In this document: positions 25,101 through 36,449 of the stretch, in pieces
How the letters are laid out: every line of letters starts with the position of its first letter
Numbering within the stretch: the stretch's first letter is position 1
From: Callaeas wilsoni
Taxonomy: Eukaryota; Chordata; Aves; Passeriformes; Callaeidae
NCBI GenBank assembly: GCA_013398955.1
Contig: VWPU01004022.1
Coordinates: 1-64,000 of the forward strand
DNA length: 64,000 nt
Reading direction: 5' to 3'
Notes under the pieces: model-generated
Told to the model about the DNA's origin: nothing
The model's database searches: none
What the model saw: the letters and a program-made list of their open reading frames with translations, nothing else
Position numbers and translations under genes: made by a program

Positions 25101-25490
25101 TGAAGACACCAAACATTATGTAAGTAAAGGCATTTAAAAATAGATGGAGATGCGGGGGTATGAGTGGAAGTATCTATCATTAACTCTGCGCAATCTGTTA
25201 GACTGTAAGCTCTGATATTTAGCTCGTGCATATAGGATGCAATTCATATGCCTTGCCATTTTGTGTGTGGAGGGACACTATCCGAAGGTATTCTTAGAAT
25301 TCCACTTCAGGGAAAAAAGAAGAGTCTTCGGAAGAACTTACTCATGCTTACCCTCTTCTCCCCTGCTCTGTTACATTACGGGTTTTAGCACAAACCCAGG
25401 CTCCAGAGGGTGTTGTGCTACATTTGTATAACAACGGCAGTGATTGATCAGCGAAGTTTGCAGTTCAGCAGGTGATTTAGGATTAGAAAA
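16120..25490. other. Long intronic stretch with no recognised feature
   Basis: Some 9.4 kb of single-copy DNA without tandem arrays. Homopolymer runs occur at 19461-19469 (T) and 20131-20139 (T). Bases 21480-21780 are AT-rich and rich in TAATTA-type homeodomain core words (ATTAAG, TAATTAAAC, GCTAATTAAATTG), which makes them a candidate conserved non-coding element, though conservation cannot be judged here. Open frames are all below about 115 codons with random translations. No exon, tRNA, snoRNA or miRNA hairpin was recognised. Confidence 0.45.
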
Positions 25491-25686
25491 ACACAGAAGG
25501 AGTGTGGGGGGAGGTTCTGTAACACCGCCGGGGCCGGGTGTAACCTTGCTGTGCCCCCTGGCCGAACGGCCTCCGCTTTTCCCGGGTGCCTGAGCAAGGG
25601 AGGGTTTCGGGGAGGGCACTGGGACACCTCTGGCAGACACCCGCAGGGAAGCGTTCTTTGGCCGGGGGAGAAGGCGCGATGCCGGT

Positions 25687-25814
25687 GTGCAGGTGCAGCC
25701 GCTGTGCAGGTGCAGCCGCTGTGCAGGTGCAGATGCAGCCGCTGTGCAGGTGCAGCCGCTGTGCAGGTGCAGCCGCTGTGCAGGTGCAGCCGCTGTGCAG
25801 GTGCAGGTGCAGCC
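25687..25814. repeat. Minisatellite, 17-bp unit (GTGCAGGTGCAGCCGCT)
   Basis: The 17-mer is repeated about seven times with near-perfect identity. Two copies have an extra internal GTGCAG- or ATGCAG-type hexamer, typical of slippage. It opens frames on both strands (Cys/Ala/Val/Gln-rich on plus, His/Leu/Thr/Ala-rich on minus). These are not evidence of a gene. Confidence 0.95.
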
Positions 25815-25930
25815 TCGGAGGGTGCAGCACCGCTGGCTGCAGGCGTGGGGGCCGTGCCCCGGCGGCCGCTCGCGGCTCGCACCGGCAGGCTCCGGGCACT
25901 GCGGGCCCGGGGAAGGGAGCTCCTGCCGCC

Positions 25931-25980
25931 TTCCCGTTCCCCGTCCCCCGTCCCCCGTTCCTCGTTCCCGTTCCCGTCCC
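25931..25980 (-). repeat. CCCGT/CCCGTTC tract with G-quadruplex potential on the minus strand
   Basis: Seven C runs of three or more are separated by GT or GTT (CCCCGTCCCCCGTCCCCCG and neighbours). On the minus strand this gives G3-5 runs with 2-8-base loops, a textbook G-quadruplex pattern. It sits at the 3' side of the GC island. Confidence 0.75.
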
Positions 25981-26064
25981 GGCCGCAGGCTGCGCAGATC
26001 CTGAGGACGCTGCTCTGCGTGGGCCGGCTTTGGGCCGCTCTCAGTTCCCTCCTGCCCTCTCAGT

Positions 26065-29060
26065 GCAGATGAAATGAAGCCCTCTCTGCAGAGGTGGGGG
26101 CTCACCAGAATTTAATTTGCTGAGCTTAATCATCACATCTTTCTACTCAGTTTTTTTTTATTATTTTCTAGTTAGTGAACTGCAACCCAAATCAAACATT
26201 GTGGAAAGGTGTCTTACCGCTCCAGAGCCCTAGCTGCAACACCATTTATTTCTAAAACCGCTTTTCCAAGATCTCTAACAACTTTGCACTTGGTTATTTT
26301 GACCTGAATCTTGCAAAAAGAGGGATGTGAGGATAGAGCACATGGTTCGCGGTTGTGAAGACTTAGTGGAAAAGTGAGGACGCAGCAAAAGTTCCCAGGG
26401 AAATGAGCTGCAGAAGTCGCTCTGAGTTCTCCTGGAGTCGGGCTGGGAGCTGGCTCCACCCTGGCTGGGTGCCGGGTGCCACCAGAGCTGCTCCACCCGT
26501 CCCCTCCTCGGGACAGGAAATACAGGGAAAGGCTCTGGGGCAAGACAAGGATAGCGAGAGATGCCTCAGGAATTACTGTTGCAGCAGAACAGACTCCAGT
26601 TGGGGAAAAGAATTTATTGTCAAATCAGATAAATAAAAACTAAAACCACTTCCCCCAGGCTGAGCTTTAATTCTGAATTATCTGCCTATGGGGAAGAGGG
26701 GCTGTATTCAGTCCAGCACACATTGTCTCCGCTGCTCTTAAAGGTGAGAAATTCTGAAACCCCCTTATTTTTACACTTGTATTTCTTCTGTTTTTTTATC
26801 AGTGCTCCTGTGCTGTTGGGTACTCAGCCTTACCAACGCATGTACGTGATAAGGGATGCACTGTACAGGCTTCTCCTCAAGGGGTGGGCTGCACCCAGCA
26901 CTGATCAAATGCTCGATGGTGTCCTTTGGAAGCTCTAAAATTTAACCCTGCCAGTAGAGGTTTCCTCCTTGCACATATTGGCATGCTGTTCTTCCCATGA
27001 ACTCATTCTTACCACTTGAGCTGTAGCCCTGTAAATTAACTCTTAAAAATCGCAGGATGTTTTATGCCAGACCTACGTCTGATCCCTGTGGCACCAGCCA
27101 CCACTCCCTGCTGTCCCGGAAGGGGACACTTGCATGAGGATCTGAGTGTGGAATCATCTCAGCAACTTTCTGATCTTCTAGACTAGGAAGGACCAGTTCA
27201 TTGCATTGCCTGCTAGACTTTACATTTGACTTGGATTCATTTAAAACTGTCACAGTGCTGACGCTAAGTTACATTGTTTTTTAAATCCTTTATTATTTTT
27301 GAGAAACTTTTCCCCTAGTTTTTGCATTTCTTGAAGAAGCAGCTTAAAATTCTGGGGGTGGCATTAAAATTGGTTGACTTGGTGTGAGGTAGGGAAGCTA
27401 ATTTTGCCAGAGGGAAGAAGTGCTTTATTGGATCTTTTCTGGGGTTATGGAGCTGAGCTGTAACCAACTGGGATCTTACCCAGGGCTCAGGGGGAGTTCT
27501 CCTTCTGGTTTCAGTGACTTTGGATTGCGCCTCTCAATGATTCCTGGTCTCCGTTGAGTCATTTCGCAAATGGTGTTTGACGGCTGGCGGGAACAGGAAG
27601 TGCTTAGCAGAGAATTAAGTAGATTTGAACTACCCCAAATTGAGGATCCTTCAAGTTTTCTCAGAAACATGCGGTCTTCAAAGGATATTTGCATTAAAAT
27701 GTAGTGGATTTGAGGGGATTGTTCCCAAACCTTTTTGAAAAGGAATTTGAGAGTGTTGTCTTCACTGATTCCATCCAAAAAGATTTGAAATACCAAATCT
27801 AAAGATCCCTCTTAAGCTAAGGAGTACTGTGAGTTGAGTGGGTGAGACAGCAAAAAACCTCCAGGGTTTCTAATGGTGCTTTGTATTAACCTTTGCTGGA
27901 AATTTGTTGTTAATGTACAGAGAGATTCTGGCAGACTTGCAGACTGTAATGATAAATACTGGACAGAATTTTTCTGCTTCGTTCTGAGTCCCTGGATTTC
28001 ATAGAGAAGGTTTTGAAACTGAAGTTTTTCATTTGCCCTCTGAAATTAATTTCTTTCCAGGTACCAATGATGATACCATTTAAGGCTTATTTTGGAGTTT
28101 TATGTTGGATTTCAGTCTTGTCGCTTGCCCTTAGAAAAATGTTCATTCAGCTAGGCTGAATTTATTAATTTAGATTGGCTTTTATTGCATGTAGTGGATA
28201 ATTAACCATCACTTTCATGCAGCTTTTAGGGGCACGTGCAGTGAAAGACAGGTTAACAAAACATGCTGTGTGATAGGAAGAACAAGTGCAAATGCAGTTG
28301 TAACAAACTGGCCACTGACTTGTTTCCTTTTATTCTGCACAGTGTGGAAATGATCCATCATGTCTGTAGCTTGCAACTTCACAGAAAATATTTGATCAGA
28401 CCCAGTTTCTAGAAGAGACACAGATTTCTAAGTCTCATGTCACCGCCTTAAATCAAAAGCGTCATCTCTGGCAGTTTTTAACAAGTCCTGGCTTTATTTT
28501 TACAGTTTTATGGCAACTGACGCATTTGAAGACCAGCTCTGTTTGCAATCCATGCTGCTGCATTTGGCTGGTTGGTTGTGGGGTTTTTTTCTTTGCATGT
28601 GCACAGCTTGGGGGCTTAGAGGATTTCAGAGGGGCAGAGTTCGGGAGGCTTTAACTCCACCCTCTACAAAGCAATGTACTTGGTACTGATTCCTTAAACT
28701 CCTGCAGACTGACAGCAGTCCTTACATAAAACACGTGTGCTTGTGATGCAGTCTAAGCCTGAAATGAGAGTTTAAAAGCCAAAAATATGCTAGAAATAAT
28801 TCCAGTGCTAAGTTCTGGGTGCATGAATAGAAAGTGCAGGATCCTGTGCACAATCTGTGCTTCTAATCAGCACATTCCAATCTAGTTTGGTGTATCCATG
28901 CTGGCACTTGACTCCCAACATCAGCAGATGTTTCCTGGTTGGATTTCTCTGTGTTTGCACATGTTCTGGTTTTCAGGCACCTTTTGAATTTAGGGAAGAA
29001 ACTTTTAGAAAGGTTGGTCAGTTAGTTGGTCTCCATCTCCTCGTGGCTGAGTTATGAGCT
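26065..29060. other. Intronic stretch, nothing specific
   Basis: Ordinary DNA, mildly GC-rich at 26390-26520. A fragment near 27070-27120 (TGATCCCTGTGGCACC) vaguely recalls CR1/L2 body sequence but is too short to call. No exon or RNA gene is recognised. Confidence 0.4.
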
Positions 29061-29064
29061 GTAG

Positions 29065-29165
29065 CTCATAAATAACCTTTGATCTTCAAAGCACTTTGCA
29101 ACCAGTAACTAACAGAATAATTTAGAGAAAATTCTTTTAAACATCCCATTTTTAAACCTTATGTT
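29065..29165 (-). mobile_element. Possible CORE-SINE-like relic
   Basis: GATCTTCAAAGCACTTTGCAA followed about 50 bases later by CATCCCATTTTTAAACC matches the order found in old amniote CORE-SINEs ('ctcaaagcactttacaa... tccccattttacagatg'). The intervening part is unrecognisable and the boundaries are approximate. Confidence 0.4.
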
Positions 29166-29169
29166 CTCA

Positions 29170-30385
29170 CTATTCTTCTTTGTACCTCACTGAACTGAAA
29201 ATAAAGGCTTAAAGCTTTGCTTTAGGAGCCTGATATTGGAAGCCTTGAGGTTCTAAATTTGGTGCTGGATTTATCCATTTGAAGGATATGAGTTCGATTG
29301 CATCAGAAGTAATTATATTTAATATGACAAGAGAAAAGTGCATAAATGTGATATTTTGAACGGCTGTTAATGCCTTCTTTGCATCTCTGCTACTGAAAAG
29401 AATAATTACATAGCTGTGATGTGAACTGAATGTTAAGGTCTGGTGAAAGACATTTCTGGGAAAAAAAGTGGAGTCAATCTTTTAATGTTGTGTCAAATTT
29501 CCCCTAACAGGAGGCATTGGAGAAGGGAGGTTGTTGTTTGTAGACCCAGAGCCAGCACCTTTACAAGAGACCAACTTGAGGCAAACCTGGAACACCACTG
29601 AAACTGGTGGGGATTTTGCTGGTTATTTCCTTCACACAAATAATTTGTGCCTTCAAGAAGCATAAAGTGTTGCAAACCAAAAAGAATTGGTTTGGATTTG
29701 GGTCTTGAGACCAGAAGAGAGAAATGATTGTTTGCAGCAGTCAGGCTGTACCTCTGAGTCTGTTCAGAGCCCATCCTCACTGCCACTTGCCGGGAGTTGA
29801 GGGGAACACACGAAATTGAGATGATTGCTGGACAGTAGCAGCCTTCTGGATAAAGAGTAAACTCTGGACACCCAAGCCAGCCTCTGCTTAAAACACTGTT
29901 GTTTCCATAGTTTCAAAGTGGATAATGAGAGAGCCAGAGACTCTGATGCCAGGATTTAAAATTCCCAACAAAATATTAAATAATGTGTATTTGATACTGT
30001 ACTTACAGTACTTTGGGGCTAGATTTTAACCTACTGTTCTCTCCTATTTATTTTTTAATGAATTGCTGCAGCTGTACCAGTAACAAGAACTTTTAGCCGC
30101 TTCCACTGGAGGTCAGAAAAAACAGGTGCCATATTTCCTTCTGGTACTGTGCATCTCAGCAGTGGCTTGGCTGCGAGATGAAAAGCCTGTGTTTCAGTAA
30201 ACCCAGTTTTACCTGTGTGATAAACCCAATCTGTTCCCTCCAGAGCAAGGCTGGGGATTTGGGGTATTACCCTTTCCATGCATGGCATGCACCCCTCGTG
30301 TCACCAGGCTCCAGCAGCCTGGCACTGCTGCAGCTGCAGGGAGGGCGTGCAGCTCCCTGGCTGCACTGGGGCACTCCGAGTGCCA
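29170..30385. other. Intronic stretch, nothing specific
   Basis: Single-copy DNA, becoming GC-rich from about 30290. No feature is recognised. Confidence 0.4.
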
Positions 30386-30387
30386 GT

Positions 30388-30647
30388 GGGGCTGATAAAA
30401 GGCCGTTATTGTGTGTGCAGGGCTGTGCATTACAGGGCTGTGCATTACAGGGCTCTGAGTTCTGGATGGGGCTGATAAAAGGACATTAATTGTGTGTGCA
30501 GGGCTGTGCATTACAGGGCTGTGCATTACTGGGCTCTGAGTTCTGGATGGGGCTGATAAAAGGACATTAATTGTGTGTGCAGGGCTGTGCATTACAGGGC
30601 TCTGAGTTCTGGATGGGGCTGATAAAAGGACATTAATTGTGTGTGCA
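30388..30647. repeat. Minisatellite with 66-81-bp unit and nested 15-bp duplications
   Basis: The word GGGGCTGATAAAAGG marks successive units at about 30388, 30468, 30549 and 30615, giving spacings of 80, 81 and 66 bp. The roughly 15-bp difference is one copy of the internal repeat GGGCTGTGCATTACA, which is present twice in the longer units and once in the last. Each unit also carries ACATTAATTGTGTGTGCA. Unlike the other arrays it contains AT-rich words, including a GATA motif per unit. Confidence 0.92.
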
Positions 30648-30649
30648 AT

Positions 30650-31745
30650 TCCTGCGTGTGCAGCGCCGCGGGCGCCGCAGCAGCGCGGTTTCTGAAGCAG
30701 CAGTGCTGAGGTCCAGCCCTCTGTGCTCCTGCTGGGGAACCTGGAGCTGCTTCAGGCCTCTGTGAGGAGAGGGTTTCTCTAAAATGCGCCCTGAGCTCCG
30801 TCTGAGCCCCTCTGCCCCTGTGCAAAGCCGGAATCTCCCGTGCTTCCCCCAGGTGTTCGTTCGGTTTCAGTGCTTGCCCAGGTGGGAGCACGAGGTGTTT
30901 AAATAACAGACAAAACTCCTGCTGGAAGAAAAAAAAGTTGTTGATTGCTTGTTGTTGAGAGATGGTTTTCAGTCTCTCAGTGATGGCAGAATGGTGAGTC
31001 TGGATACTAGTATAATGATAAAAAATATGAATTCTTCTGGTTGTAATAATTGGTGTTTATCCTAGACAGCTGGCTCCAGGAAGGGAACTTTCTCTGGTTA
31101 CCTGTCTTTCTTGTGCCCTGTTCACTTGTGAGATGTTTAGCAAAGAAACCAACAGAATCCATGGCCAAAGCCAGTATCTGGATGTTGGAAAATGCTGATG
31201 TTGATTATAATGTATTTGACTTTTTCTGATTTGGCATCTCTTTTAAGCATTTTTAAATATATGGCACTATATATATATAGTTAGAGTCCTAATGAGCTTT
31301 ACCATTCCTTCATCAGTTTCCTCTCTCTATCATTGCAATGGCTTATATAGCTTTCCATTCCTAATGGTATTTTCTAGATCAGCTATTACCTGTGCAAATG
31401 CAGAATTCTGTTTTGAGTTTATTGATACAGTGCCAGCATAATAAAAGCTTTTCTTAGCTGCAGGCTATGAAGGAAACTTCCATCAAAAATAGATCTTAAT
31501 GGGGTTTTAAAAAGCATTTTTTCCTAATCGTATTTCAAGCAGGTCGTTACATTCCTGAATGAGTAGAAGCAGCGAAGGATATTTAAAGGCCCAAACAATG
31601 AGACATGTCCAGTGTAAGACTGGATTAAATTAGTAGCCATGAAAGCAGGCTGACCTTTCCTCTTTCTTCCCTAGAACGTAATATTCTTACTCCCACAGTT
31701 TATAGAGATTGTTGACTCGAACGTGCCCTTTTAATAAAGACACTT
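30650..31745. other. Intronic stretch, nothing specific
   Basis: GC-rich for the first 200 bases (GCGCCGCGGGCGCCGC at 30663), then AT-leaning with a short TA run at about 31266-31280. No gene is recognised. Confidence 0.4.
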
Positions 31746-31749
31746 CGGT

Positions 31750-31967
31750 GGCACGTCCCGCTGTTTGCCTTTGTGGTGAGCTCAGCGAGGACAGGTCAGG
31801 AGGGGCAGCAGCCCTGGAGCTCGGTGTGCCCGGAGCGCGGGGTGCCACCCCGCTGGCCGCTGGGGCATCCTCGGGGCCGGAGCAGCCGGGGTCAGGGCTG
31901 GCCAGGGGCAGAGCAGCCGGGCTGCGGGTCCTGCCCCGCCAGGACGGGGAAAGCGCGCTCTGTGCTT
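31750..31967. promoter_or_regulatory. Small GC-rich island
   Basis: About 220 bases of high GC with several CpGs and an internal repeat of GGAGCAGCCGGG/AGAGCAGCCGGG about 32 bases apart. It is followed by the acceptor-like CTTTTCAG at about 31965. It is a weak candidate for an intronic CpG island, and no promoter element is identifiable. Confidence 0.25.
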
Positions 31968-32204
31968 TTCAGGTGTGACAGCTCTGCAGCTGCGATTCTC
32001 CTGTTAATCCTGCTGCGTTATGAAATTCAGCTGAAAGGCTTCTGGTCGCCTTTCTTGTACATGGTATGTTCAAACTGTGCAGATGCTTACCCTACAAACT
32101 AGGCTTGGGGTTTGTGGCTCCAGGTTTATGGGACACCCCAAAACGACTCCTGAGGTAACTGAGCAGTGACTCTGATCCGAACAGACAGGACCAGGGGCAC
32201 ACTG

Positions 32205-32345
32205 TTATCTCTGTTCCTTGATAAGGAACAGACCAAATGAGCTAATTAATAGCTAAAGAAAGTCAAAGATAGACTCAGGAATTGAATGCTGATTTTCTTA
32301 TGCCCAGGCAGTGCTTTCAGCACGTGGTTTTCCTTCTTGAATTTT
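32205..32345 (-). mobile_element. Possible MIR/CORE-SINE relic, antisense
   Basis: TAGACTCAGGAATTGAATGC, ATGCCCAGGCAGTGCTTTCA and GCACGTGG follow the antisense CORE-SINE tail ('agctgggattcgaacc... tctgactcccagtgctctt...ac'). The upstream 'gaggaaactgag' part is replaced by AT-rich sequence. A perfect hairpin (32210-32232) lies at its left edge. Confidence 0.4.
32210..32232. repeat. Perfect inverted repeat, 10-bp stem, 3-base loop
   Basis: TCTGTTCCTT (32210-32219), loop GAT, and AAGGAACAGA (32223-32232) are exact reverse complements. In RNA this would be a stable short hairpin. It lacks the length of a miRNA precursor. Confidence 0.7.
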
Positions 32346-32349
32346 GTCA

Positions 32350-35300
32350 TTTGGATACATCTGACCAGCAAGCAACCAGTGGCACGTTCAGGGGTTCTGC
32401 CTCCCTTCGATCGATTCTCTTCTGCACGTGGAATATGAATTTGAGTTCTATTTAAGAGTTTCTATTTTTTTTTTCCCAAATGATTGTTTTAAGAGACAGT
32501 TTATATAAATTTTTTCACAAATGATTGTTGTTTGTGGATTTAGTCTGTATTTTCATTAGCCTCACCACGCGGTGTTGTGTTGCTGTCTCTCTGGAGGGGC
32601 ACCATCTGCATAAGGCAAGCTGTAGGTATTATCTCTCTCCTAAATGGAATGTCTATTGTCACAGCCCCAGTTCCCCTCGAAATTGCCTCGTCAGGTGTGA
32701 TACTTGTATCAGACAGAGGATCTCCGTGTGCTATCAGTTACAGCAAAACAAAAGGCAAGGTGATTTATTACTTCATTTTTCTAAAACACATGATAAGATT
32801 AACTTTTTGGCTTATACTTTTTCCTGCCCTAATTACATTTATCTCTTGTTTAATCATCTCCAAGACAAAATAGTATGTCTGAGGAGAGAACATGATTTAA
32901 TTAACTTTTGTCCTAATGAATCAGACTGCAGGATCTTGTAGTAACTTCATTTGCAAGGCTTGTCCAGTACAGTGGCTGGAGGCAAAGTATTCAGATGATC
33001 CTGAAAAATGTAAATCTTAAACCCCATACAAAAATCTTCAGGCCCGGTGGTGTTGCTGCTGAACTCAGAAGTGTATTCTGTGATGGGTTTCTATTTTGGC
33101 TTGAGAGTTAATTTACAAATTTTTTAGGGGACTGCTTGACTCCTTTTTACAGGATGCATGAGAATTTAGATTTTGCCTTCAAGCAGTGATTACATCAAAC
33201 CCAGGTGAGGAAAATGGTGGTGAATATCAAAGCTTTGTCCCGTGGGAACAGCTGTAACACCTCTGTTCTTCATTGATTCGTGCTCAGCTCCAGAGCTGTT
33301 GCAGGCTGTGCTGAGGTTGTCACAAAATGAATACTGATTTTGTTGCTGGGCTTTATATTATGAGACAACTGATTCTTCAGCTTCTGGTTGTTTTCCCATT
33401 CTTGAACTGGAGTGAGTCCTTTAATGCATTTTTGAGGGTTTTTAGCAGCCTTCATAAGGCTGGAGACTGCATTCACTGCTCTGAATGGGGTGGCAGAAGA
33501 ATCTCTGTTGTTAAAACTGATGATCTAGAAGCAGAAGGGTCTGCATTCCATTTCTAAGTATCTGCAAGTCTCTTTGCTAGTGTTAGTGTTCATTTTTCTT
33601 CCACGTGGGCCAAATTCTGGTTACCAGTAGTACCACTGAGGTCACAGGGCTGTGTGGTGTGAGTGAGAAACTTGTCTGGCTGAATAATCAAACTGTTCTC
33701 TGACAGCGGGTAAATGGAGTGATTGTTATTTGGACAAACATTTCCTCTGTTTCCTGGAGAAGTTCTAATGATTAGATCCGGAGCAAGAACACTGCTCAAA
33801 GCTACCAGACTTGCTTTCCACTGGCTAAAAACCACCAGAAGTGCTGGATCAAAAATCCAGTTTATATAAATGCTGTACAAAGTGTACAGCACTTTGTAAA
33901 GTCAACACAGCTGGGAGAAGGATCTTTAAAATGAAATCCCTTTCTGAATATGGATATTAGGGCCTGTGATGAGCCCATGGCTTGGTGATGTACATCAGAG
34001 ATAAACGGCGTGCTGGGGAAAAGCATATTGAGTGTCAAAAAGATGCTTAAAACTGTATTTCTGAGCTGTCCCTTTTCATCAAATATAACCAGCAAAGCTG
34101 AGATGTGTGAACAGGAACATTAGTGTGTGTTGAAGTTCACAAATTGCTGTCCTGTCCTGTGCTTAGCACTCATGCATGTTTTATATTTGCATCTCTGTCT
34201 GGGGATCTCAGCACAGATTCCAAATGCAAAAGGTGCTGTACTGACAAATGTTGGTCTAAAAAAAAAAAAAAGAAAAAAGAAGTCCTTCTGTGAAGAGTTT
34301 GAAGCTGACAAGGTAAGTCATGCAGAATGCTGGTGTTTAGAGCAAAAGTAACTACACAGCTACAGACTCCTGTCCCAGAATTTTTAATTGTTATGGTAAA
34401 TTGAGCTGACATTGAAATTGAAAGTACCATAGTTCTCAGCATTGTCCTTCAGCAACTTCCTTGCAGCTCGGAGCATTTGCTGTGTATCAGGAAATGGAAC
34501 TTGACACTGAGAAAGTTACTGGCACTGCGATGAGGGTAGAAGGAATCTGGGAGTCAGACAAGACCAGGCTACTAAAGGCAAAGAAACTTCTGCTTCTCTG
34601 TTTAAATAGTTTGGAGATTGCATCTCTGATTTGGAGAGGCAATTGTCATTCTGCCCTCCAAAAAAAGCATTTTTTAATTGATTAGAATGCAGTGTATGAA
34701 GCTGTGAGTGCCTTCAGTGCTCACCATGCAAGAGAGCTGTGAATGTGTGAGGAAGTGTGTGCAATACCTCAGTTATTTACCACTGTAGATAATCAGTAGA
34801 AGCAGTTCCACTGCTGTTGTATTGCAGGTGCTTTGATAAGCATGAGATGAAATCAGTTCTGCCGCAGCCATCCCTTGGCATGTTCTCTCTTACTCCTTCC
34901 TTGTCGCACAGCTGTCTGTGGGGGACCTGCATTGCTCCTGCAGAAACCTTCATTTTCTGTGTTTGGAGGAAAGTTGTCCCCGAAGTCTAATGAGGGTGAG
35001 ATCTCACTGCTGGATTTCATTGAAGTTTCCTCCAAAGTGGCTGCACTGGTTAATTTCTTCTTTTTTAAAAAAGTGAGTGTTTCAGACACATGCAAACCAT
35101 TTACCTGAGAGGCAGTGGGTGGGCGAGGGAAAGGAGTCGTGCTCAGCACAGCAGGGAGATGATGAGCTGTATAAATAATCAGCAACACATTTTAAAATAT
35201 GCTTCTATGGAGCCAACAGTATCTTGGCTTGAGTGCATGGCCTCAAAGATGTATCTGAGACGACTCTTTTCAGCAAGGCAAATAGAATTTAACCCTTTCT

Positions 35301-36405
35301 CTGTGTGGTCTTTTAGAATTCAGAGAATGCGAGAGGTAGTCATAAAGGAACAGAATGTGCCACACATTAAGACCACTCATGAACATCCTTTGAAACTCCC
35401 TGGTTCCTTCCTAAGCCGCAGATGACATGTTTTGTGTAGTTGCCATGAAGATTAGCAGATCATTTCTAACAGGTAAAATTCCAGAAACAAAGAGGCACAG
35501 GCATCTTCCCCTGGAGAGAAGATGAGTGCAAACACTTCAAATACTCTGCTGTAACATTTCAGTTAACAGAAGATAAAATGCAATTCTAGACCTAACCAAT
35601 ATTTGCACAGATAACTGGAAGATGCATTTTAATGGGATTTGATGTTTTGCAAAAATCCCAGGGTAATATTATTTCTGAAATGTTACTGAGATAAGAAAAC
35701 AGTTCTGTAGCTGGTATCTGTTAGGATGGGGATGAGCTGTTATCTCTTTATGAACTCGTTCCCGGTTCCCTGTGGGCAGGCAGGATTTACCTGCCTGTGG
35801 CAGGAAGGTGTCTGAGGAAGGTGTTGGGCTCCCAGCTGTCTCTGCACAATAAAATCCTCCCAGTTTCTGGCCACGAGACTCTGGTGTGGTTTTGTGCCAT
35901 ATGGCTGAGCCTTGTAGCTCTCTTTGCGGTATTCTGGCTGAGTTACTTTTGTTATTTTAAAATCCTGTGCTTTTATTTGTTTATGTATGCCTGTGCTAGC
36001 ACATTCTTCTCTAATTGCTAACTTGTTTGTGTGTCATCAAAAAACGGTCTTCATTCCTTAAATTTCTAGTTCGGTTTTATAGATGAGGTGTTAACAGGTG
36101 CTTTGAACAACTCTCCAGGCCTTGTATTTCAGATGTGACACTGTCTGCTGTACGCTCTATGGTGGATAAGTAAAGTTCTAACTAATCTTTTCTACTACTT
36201 TGATCACGCTGCTAATTAAAAATGCCAGTTTCCGGTATTGATGGAAATTGAGAGCTGTGTACGTCTGCGTTGGGTATTTTGTCCTTATCACTGCAGCGTG
36301 CTGCAGAGGAGATCTCGTTGCTGGTGGGACTCGCAGGAGGTGAGAAGCATTGGTGAGACCCCGTAACTTCAGCTCGGCGCTGTGCTGGGCAGCGCTGGCC
36401 AGGAG
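32350..36405. other. Intronic stretch, nothing specific
   Basis: Single-copy DNA with an A14 run at 34258-34271. Overlapping frames at 32525-32941 (138 and 98 codons) are the longest non-repeat open frames here, but have no domain and no convincing splice sites. No transposon end is recognised. Confidence 0.45.
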
Positions 36406-36413
36406 CCGGGCCG

Positions 36414-36443
36414 CTGCTGGGCTGGGCTGGGCTGGGCTGGGCA
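36414..36443. repeat. Pentanucleotide-type repeat (GCTGG)n
   Basis: GCTGG/GGGCT is repeated about five to six times within a GC-rich 150-base neighbourhood (36370-36500) that includes related CTGGCCAGGAG words. It is a short G-rich array. Confidence 0.85.
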
Positions 36444-36449
36444 GAGCAG

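Larger units (their letters stand above)
25500..26060. promoter_or_regulatory. Intronic GC-rich, CpG-containing island
   Basis: GC content jumps sharply at about 25500 and falls after about 26060. CpG dinucleotides are frequent outside the minisatellite as well (for example CCGCCGGGGCCGGG at 25525 and GGCGGCCGCTCGCGG at 25861). The island encloses a 17-bp minisatellite and a C-rich CCCGT tract. It could be an intronic CpG island or alternative promoter, or merely a GC-biased repeat domain. Transcription or methylation data would be needed to decide. Confidence 0.4.

Noticed and set aside
25985..26060. Possible exon after CCGGCCGCAG at the end of the GC island
   Set aside because: The acceptor-like site and open frame are expected by chance in GC-rich DNA; no good donor follows and no family is recognised.
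27070..27130. TGATCCCTGTGGCACC resembling CR1/L2 body sequence
   Set aside because: Too short and isolated; following bases do not continue in the expected order.
32525..32941. 138-codon frame with an overlapping hydrophobic 98-codon frame
   Set aside because: No family recognised and no exon boundaries; no preferred frame.
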